The position numbers and the translations under genes are program-made. The notes under the pieces are model-generated. The model searched no databases, had not been told where the DNA came from, and saw nothing but the letters and a program-made list of their open reading frames with translations. Below are positions 15,801-19,491 of a DNA stretch of 19,491 bases, piece by piece (the first letter of the stretch is position 1; each line of letters opens with the position of its first letter). Source of the DNA: JBFLYZ01 sp040756415 (lineage in GTDB: Bacteria > Bacteroidota > Bacteroidia > JADZBD01); contig JBFLYZ010000064.1 of assembly GCA_040756415.1 (NCBI GenBank), positions 1 through 19,491 of the forward strand. Reading direction: 5' to 3'.

Positions 15801-15963
15801 CTGGGGCGAGCTGATCTTCAAATCCAACAACCAGGCCATGGGTTGGGATGGCACGCGCGATGGAGTGCGGCAGCCTATGAGCGTATATGTGTATACGGTG
15901 ATCGCGGTCACAGAGGATGATAAGGAACACAAGCTGGAGGGCGATGTTACGCTGTTGCGATGA
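12868..15963 (+). CDS. PKD-repeat surface protein with T9SS type B sorting domain
   Basis: The 1031-residue protein has a signal peptide (about 1-26, FSFAQ). A cysteine-containing N-terminal region (about 27-230) that I cannot name is followed by a SprB-like unit (about 240-300, YFYSWSTGATTQSISVGAGTY). Three tandem PKD domains lie at 399-644 (82-residue period, each with WSWNFGDAS), then two Ig-like repeats at about 645-781 (SYLWS...GCTGTD), and two more diverged PKD domains at 782-863 (WQWFFGD) and 864-944 (WYWDFGD). The type B sorting domain at about 945-1031 has VVPNGFSPNGDGKND, IYNNWGE, WDGTRDG and a final VTLLR. Such proteins are exported by the T9SS as large surface adhesins or matrix proteins. 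The gene heads an operon with PorP/SprF, coupled by an ATGA overlap. The ligand is unknown. Confidence 0.92.
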   Translation: MHLGHTPRRFFILCGFLCICATFSFAQPCGPNTPSFTVNLTGFPAGSWTSPSVVRDDQCCGVTPPDRCVEFWVTLDPGSQGIRFDISSGAIPPGALFYQLNCANPTAVGDTMCINGVGPHRITFCKPGNNQNTYTITSIPAPSAGPPIAVSNGCTGIIFATGYDIPSMSWTSVPSNPTYNSYLSCMVGCDTVVVTAQPGYPPSVLYQVCGYPLGGCQSMLICDTVRVYFISDKTATITPPNPVICFGGPPAVLTANGTGGAPPYFYSWSTGATTQSISVGAGTYWVQISDSTNCPPVYDTITVIANPSPISANAGPDDTICVYNGSFQLNGSVVVATGGVWSGGTGTFSPNNTTLNATYTPSPGEIAAGTVTLVLTTTGNGPCPASTDTVTLYISAAPVAAFSATSACLNQTTAFTDQSTTTLGTIVSWSWNFGDASASTQQNPTHIYTSAGNYTVTLIVSNSAGCLDTISQNITVHPLPSAAFGNTAQCFVDSVFFTDLSTISSGTITTWSWNFGDASASTQQNPSHFYAAPGSYTVTLIVGSSFGCTDTTSMVITVQPSPVAVFNAPPVCFNGTTVFTDSSYISSGSIVSWSWNFGDASTSTLQNPTHLYSSPGSYNVTLIVTSAAGCIDTLVQQVVVNPLPVVALGADLSACDSVVLNAGNPGLSYLWSNSATTQTITVYAGGSYSVVVTDANGCTGTDAINVIINSAPMVTLGNDVTQCGGTVTLNAGNPGSSYLWSDGSTTQSLVVSVSGSYTVTVTDVNGCTGTDVLNVTINPVPNAAFAALGACLADGIQFQDNSTVASGSIVSWQWFFGDLGQDSVQNPLHYYAATGNYAVTLIVTTNAGCMDTITQAATVNPSPTAGFTADQTIVVILQTVNFYDNSVGAVSWYWDFGDSTGTSTLQNPSYNYTSGGTYTVMQVVTNSFGCTDTAFFEVIVTMPPVVPNGFSPNGDGKNDVLYVLGGPYKFLEFSIYNNWGELIFKSNNQAMGWDGTRDGVRQPMSVYVYTVIAVTEDDKEHKLEGDVTLLR
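14062..14799 (+). repeat. Three tandem 246-bp repeats (PKD domain units)
   Basis: Units at 14062-14307, 14308-14553 and 14554-14799 each encode one 82-residue PKD domain. A block with TGGAGCTGGAA and TTTGGCGATGC is nearly unchanged between all three units, while their edges have diverged. This points to in-frame duplication followed by partial homogenisation or selection on the PKD core. Confidence 0.85.
14800..15210 (+). repeat. Two tandem Ig-like repeats of about 68-69 codons
   Basis: The units cover residues 645-712 and 713-781. Both have LNAGNPG, SYLWS, a TTQ strand, GSY and NGCTGTD. They are inserted between PKD domains 3 and 4 and resemble SprB-type repeats more than PKD. Confidence 0.75.
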
Positions 15964-16952
15964 TGCGATATCTTAAATTTGCCGCTGTATTTCTGATTTG
16001 TTCGCTGCCGGCCGCAGCGCAGGACTTTCACCTGTCGCAGTATTCGGATGCACCGCTCAACCATAATCCCGCTATGACAGGACTGTTTGACGGGCATTAC
16101 CGCATCCATGCTCATTACCGTACCCAATGGGCTGCCATAGCTACAAAGCCTTTTGTTACTTCGCTTATCTCTTACGATATGCCTTTGAAAAAGATCGCGA
16201 TTGGCGGGCAGATCAACAATTACCGTGCTGGTGCAGGCAGCTATAATGTGCTGGGTATTGAACTTTCCGCTGCATACGATATGGCCCTTGGCGCCAGCGG
16301 CAACAATCACCTTTCCATCGGTATCCAGGCGGGTATCATACAAAAGAGTGTAAATCTTAACCGGCTTTATTTCAACGACCAATATACTACGGCCGATGGC
16401 GGTGGGTTCGACACCGGTCTTCCGAGCGGGGAGATATTTTCGAATGCCAGTATCTTTCTGCCCGATGTCAATGCCGGTTTAATGTATTATTACGGCAATG
16501 AGCAGGCCCGGCTCATGCCATTTCTTGGTTTTTCAGCGTTTCATCTGACCCAGCCGAATGAATCATTCTATGGCGCTCCCAACAGGCTGCCGGTGCGCTT
16601 TAACCTGAACGGTGGCCTGAAGATCAATATCAGCGGCAGGATACAACTGCTGCCCCAGTTCCTGGCTATGCAGCAGGCCAATGCGCGCGAACGCACCGCA
16701 TCTTTGCTCCTGCACTATTACCTGAAATCGTCCGACTCATATATTATCCTCGGAGGGACGTACAGGCAATATGATGCCAATATTTTCGAAGCCGGATTAA
16801 AGTTCGGTAAGTACGCGTTCAAAGTGAGCTACGATATCAATACTTCAGCCCTTAAGCCCAATACCAGCGGCAGGGGCGGAGTAGAGTTCTCCTTTTCCTT
16901 TATTACAAGTCGTCCTAAACCCGAGTTTGTTCCTGATTGCCCGAGAATATGA
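15960..16952 (+). CDS. Type IX secretion system membrane protein, PorP/SprF family
   Basis: The 330-residue outer-membrane protein has a signal peptide (about 1-21, SLPAAAQ). The mature start, DFHLSQYSDAPLNHNPAMTG, is the PorP/SprF hallmark, followed by HYRTQWAAI and alternating amphipathic strands (e.g. YNVLGIELSAAYDMAL, HLSIGIQAGIIQ, YAFKVSYDINTSA), fitting a beta-barrel of normal family length. In Flavobacterium johnsoniae, SprF is needed for secretion of the adhesin SprB, and PorP/SprF proteins are linked to type B substrates. The gene lying directly behind such a substrate fits that pairing. The start overlaps the upstream stop (ATGATG at 15960-15965; stop TGA 15961-15963), and its own stop overlaps the next ATG. 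Confidence 0.93.
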   Translation: MMRYLKFAAVFLICSLPAAAQDFHLSQYSDAPLNHNPAMTGLFDGHYRIHAHYRTQWAAIATKPFVTSLISYDMPLKKIAIGGQINNYRAGAGSYNVLGIELSAAYDMALGASGNNHLSIGIQAGIIQKSVNLNRLYFNDQYTTADGGGFDTGLPSGEIFSNASIFLPDVNAGLMYYYGNEQARLMPFLGFSAFHLTQPNESFYGAPNRLPVRFNLNGGLKINISGRIQLLPQFLAMQQANARERTASLLLHYYLKSSDSYIILGGTYRQYDANIFEAGLKFGKYAFKVSYDINTSALKPNTSGRGGVEFSFSFITSRPKPEFVPDCPRI

Positions 16953-19120
16953 AAAAGGCGCTTATTCTGTTCGTGTTCTCTACGGTTTGCAGCGCGATGA
17001 CCGGGCAAAGCAAGCGGGAGTGGCTTCAGTATGCCGATGAGGCATTCGAAAAAGAGGCTTATTCTACCGCTGCCGCCTTTTATCTTAAGGTGCTGGGTGA
17101 TACATCAGGTAGCAGCGTGAAAGCCATTTTTCCCCAGGAGGTGAGGTACTATGAGCCTCCGCCAAAGACAGAGGACACGACAGCGAACGAGCAATTGGTG
17201 AAGGATACCTCTGCCATCAGGATGCCTGACAGCCTGCTGGTAAAAAAAGACTCAGTAAAGAAGGATGAGGTGAAGAATATTTTAGCGGATATCCGCATGC
17301 AATATGTGCTCCACCAGGTGGCCGAGTGTTACCGCCTTAGCCATAATTATCAAAAAGCCGAAGAGTGGTTTGCCCAGGCGACCCGGAATACCTCCCCTCA
17401 ATACCCCTATGAGCGTTTTTATTATGCCGAGGCCCTGATGAAGAATGGTAAATATGATCTGGCTATTGCGGAATTTGAACTGTTCGTGAAAGAATACGGT
17501 AAGCCGGATGCGTACATCAGTAAGCGAGCGGAGAAGCTGATGCTCGGATGCCACCTGGCGATGGACAGTACGTTACATAAAAAGTATATCGAAGTGGAGG
17601 AGCTCGATACCCTCATCAACAAAGGCAGCGCTACCTTTGGGGCTGCTTATTTCGGTGAGGAGACCAGGATGATCTTTACTTCTGCGCGTATGGGTGGAAA
17701 AGTAGCGGAAAATAAGCCGGAGAATTCCTACTATCTCTGCGATCTCTATACGGCAGAGCAAAGTGATAAAGGGTGGTCATCGGTAAAGAACGTGGGCCAT
17801 CCGGTCAATACAGGAGTTCACGAGGGCGCAGGAACCTTGTCAGGCGATAAAACACGTCTTTATTTTACGCGCTGGTCGGGAGGAGATAATAAGGAATGCG
17901 CGATCTATGTTTCCAAGCTGATCAATGGCGTTTGGCTGGAACCTATGAGGCTGAACGCGAACGTAAATGTTGCGGGCTACCGGGCTATGCATCCCTCGCT
18001 TTCCCCTGACGAAAGCATTCTTTTCTTTTCTTCTGACCGTCCCGGTGGTCAGGGGAAAATGGATATCTGGTATTGCACGATTGACGATCTGGGTAATGCC
18101 GGCCCGGCTTACAATCTCGGGCCAAGGATCAATACCCCTGAAGATGAGCTAACGCCTTATTACAACTATTTCACCCAAACCCTGTATTTCAGTTCCGAAG
18201 GGCAGTTGGGCTTTGGCGGGCTTGATATCTTTAAAGCCTATAAATCGGATACTACCTGGACCATTCCCAAGAACCTGGGTAAGCCTATCAATTCAAGCCG
18301 CGATGATTATTATTTTATTCTTACGAAGGACGAGCAGAGCGGATTTCTGAGCTCTGACCGTGACCAGTGTGAGAAGTGCAATGGCGGCAACAATTGCCTG
18401 AAGGTGTATGCCGTGAAGAACGAGCCGATCATCATTACTATCAGCGGCACCGTTTACAATGAAGAGACCATGGAGCCGCTTCCTAATACCCTTATTACAT
18501 TCAAGGATATCAAAGGGGAGCAGGATGCCTTCTTTATCATTACCGATGAGAACGGCAGCTACTCCAGCATTCTGCACGAGGATATGGAGATCTATCTGAA
18601 AACCCAGAAATCCAAGTTTTTTGGCGATGCGGCCACCATCAGTACTGCCGGTTTCACTAAATCGCAGAACATCAAACAGGATTTCAAGCTTAAACCTATT
18701 CCGAAAGGGGATATTGTGATACCCGGCATCGAGTACGATTATGACAAGGCCACGCTCAGGCCTGAATCGAAAAAGATACTTGACGACCTGGTCGATTTCC
18801 TGAACTTGAACGATAACATCGTGATCGAGATCAGTTCGCATACCGATTCGCGCGGCAGCGATGAGTACAACATGAAGCTTTCGCAGGAAAGGGCGAAGTC
18901 GGTTGTCGACTACCTGATATCAAAAGGCATCGATCCCAAGCGCATGGTGGCTCAGGGATACGGTGAAACCAAGCCGCTCGTGACAGATGAGGAGGTGGCT
19001 AAAATGAAGAAGAACGATGAGAAGGAAGCTGCTTACCAGAAGAACCGCAGAACAGCCTTCCGTATTCTTTCTGAAGATTTCAAGGAAATCGATCCGAACA
19101 AGCTGAAGAAAAAGCAGTGA
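16949..19120 (+). CDS. PorE-like TPR/propeller/CRD/OmpA-family outer-membrane protein
   Basis: From ATG 16949 the product is 723 residues with a signal peptide (MKKALILFVFSTVCSAMTGQ). The TTG at 16937 is rejected because 16949 makes an ATGA overlap with the porP stop. Domains in order: TPR helices (about 25-200, interrupted by a charged segment rich in Lys/Asp/Thr), a PD40/TolB-like beta-propeller (about 225-490, with LYFTRW, LSPDESILFFSSDRPGG and LYFSSEGQLGFGGLDIF), a carboxypeptidase-regulatory-like beta-sandwich (about 492-575, ISGTVYNEETMEPLPNTLI), and a C-terminal OmpA peptidoglycan-binding domain (about 590-705) with HTDSRG and the complete N-x2-L-S-x2-R-A-x2-V motif. This order is that of PorE, which links the T9SS outer-membrane part to peptidoglycan. 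Here it is probably an operon-specific paralogue serving the upstream PorP and PKD substrate. Confidence 0.92.
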   Translation: MKKALILFVFSTVCSAMTGQSKREWLQYADEAFEKEAYSTAAAFYLKVLGDTSGSSVKAIFPQEVRYYEPPPKTEDTTANEQLVKDTSAIRMPDSLLVKKDSVKKDEVKNILADIRMQYVLHQVAECYRLSHNYQKAEEWFAQATRNTSPQYPYERFYYAEALMKNGKYDLAIAEFELFVKEYGKPDAYISKRAEKLMLGCHLAMDSTLHKKYIEVEELDTLINKGSATFGAAYFGEETRMIFTSARMGGKVAENKPENSYYLCDLYTAEQSDKGWSSVKNVGHPVNTGVHEGAGTLSGDKTRLYFTRWSGGDNKECAIYVSKLINGVWLEPMRLNANVNVAGYRAMHPSLSPDESILFFSSDRPGGQGKMDIWYCTIDDLGNAGPAYNLGPRINTPEDELTPYYNYFTQTLYFSSEGQLGFGGLDIFKAYKSDTTWTIPKNLGKPINSSRDDYYFILTKDEQSGFLSSDRDQCEKCNGGNNCLKVYAVKNEPIIITISGTVYNEETMEPLPNTLITFKDIKGEQDAFFIITDENGSYSSILHEDMEIYLKTQKSKFFGDAATISTAGFTKSQNIKQDFKLKPIPKGDIVIPGIEYDYDKATLRPESKKILDDLVDFLNLNDNIVIEISSHTDSRGSDEYNMKLSQERAKSVVDYLISKGIDPKRMVAQGYGETKPLVTDEEVAKMKKNDEKEAAYQKNRRTAFRILSEDFKEIDPNKLKKKQ

Positions 19121-19491
19121 TTCAACTGTTGCCTTGCTATTCACTTCCTTTTACTGTGTTTAGTAGCCTGCTAGCAGGAGCGGAGCCCCAACGTTTTCTA
19201 AATCATTGGAGGCCTTTAAAGGCATGGCCCGGATCGGCACATTCATTATTGTTTGGAATATTTTCCAAAGCAGCTCGAATTGCTGTTGAGATGATATAGA
19301 TCAGCATTTCTGGCAGTCATGCATATCCCTGGCGGGAATTCCTGACGGATGATTTGAAACCGGGTATTGCCAAAGCTGCAGCAGCAAAAGCAGGATCCAA
19401 CAGATACCCCGCAGGATTAATTTTATCTGAAACCTGAAGGTTAACATATCTTCCCTTCCCCGAAAGTGGAATGAGAAAAAAAGCAAAGCCC
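19121..19491. other. Non-coding tail without a convincing gene
   Basis: This stretch of about 370 bases after the PorE-like gene holds only short frames with no recognisable product. I see three short palindromes: CCTGCTAGCAGG (19167-19178), GCCTTTAAAGGC (19212-19223) and TTTGGAA-TATT-TTCCAAA (19252-19269). None has the long GC stem with T-tract of a clear terminator. No tRNA-like cloverleaf was evident. Confidence 0.6.

Overview
The window looks like chromosomal DNA of a Bacteroidota bacterium, probably an environmental Chitinophagales/Sphingobacteriia-like lineage; that placement is inference. Reasons: two secreted proteins end in the type B (gliding-motility/CHU_C-like) sorting domain of the type IX secretion system (T9SS), a PorP/SprF protein and a PorE-like OmpA protein are present, many proteins have Sec signal peptides, no Shine-Dalgarno sequences stand out, and several genes are preceded by Bacteroidota-type -7 elements (TAnnTTTG or one mismatch). 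I see no rRNA, tRNA, CRISPR array, transposase or phage gene.

Layout. Positions 1-1960 hold a divergent arginine pair: arginine decarboxylase (minus strand, 3' end outside the window) and an arginase/agmatinase-fold hydrolase. Positions 2136-3857 are a compact minus-strand operon of two secreted YwqK/MORN-like proteins and an ankyrin-repeat protein. Next on the plus strand are a GNAT acetyltransferase (4065-4613), a membrane-tethered TPR regulator with a C-terminal LuxR-type HTH (4594-6171), a 66-residue protein that is nothing but a LuxR-type HTH (6304-6504), and a secreted protein of unknown function (6599-7576). A bidirectional terminator (7610-7641) separates this block from a convergent secreted His/Trp-rich protein (7648-8619, minus). 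Then follow a beta-propeller-repeat protein with a T9SS type B sorting domain (8779-10536), arginyl-tRNA synthetase (10656-12446), and a small unknown gene 5 bp after it (12452-12787). The right part is one translationally coupled operon: a 1031-residue PKD-repeat surface protein with a type B sorting domain, PorP/SprF, and a PorE-like TPR/propeller/CRD/OmpA protein. The last 370 bases hold no convincing gene.

How the parts fit. The PKD-PorP-PorE operon has the arrangement of a dedicated T9SS substrate with its outer-membrane partner and a peptidoglycan anchor. The most unusual signal is regulatory. The dyad CTACCC-N4-GGGTAG occurs twice, once before the HTH-only gene and once over its stop codon and ahead of the secreted unknown. 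In both places it sits exactly the same distance from a degenerate -7 element (nAnnTTTG), with no -33 element. This suggests a small regulon in which one or both LuxR-type proteins activate the HTH-only gene and the secreted protein.
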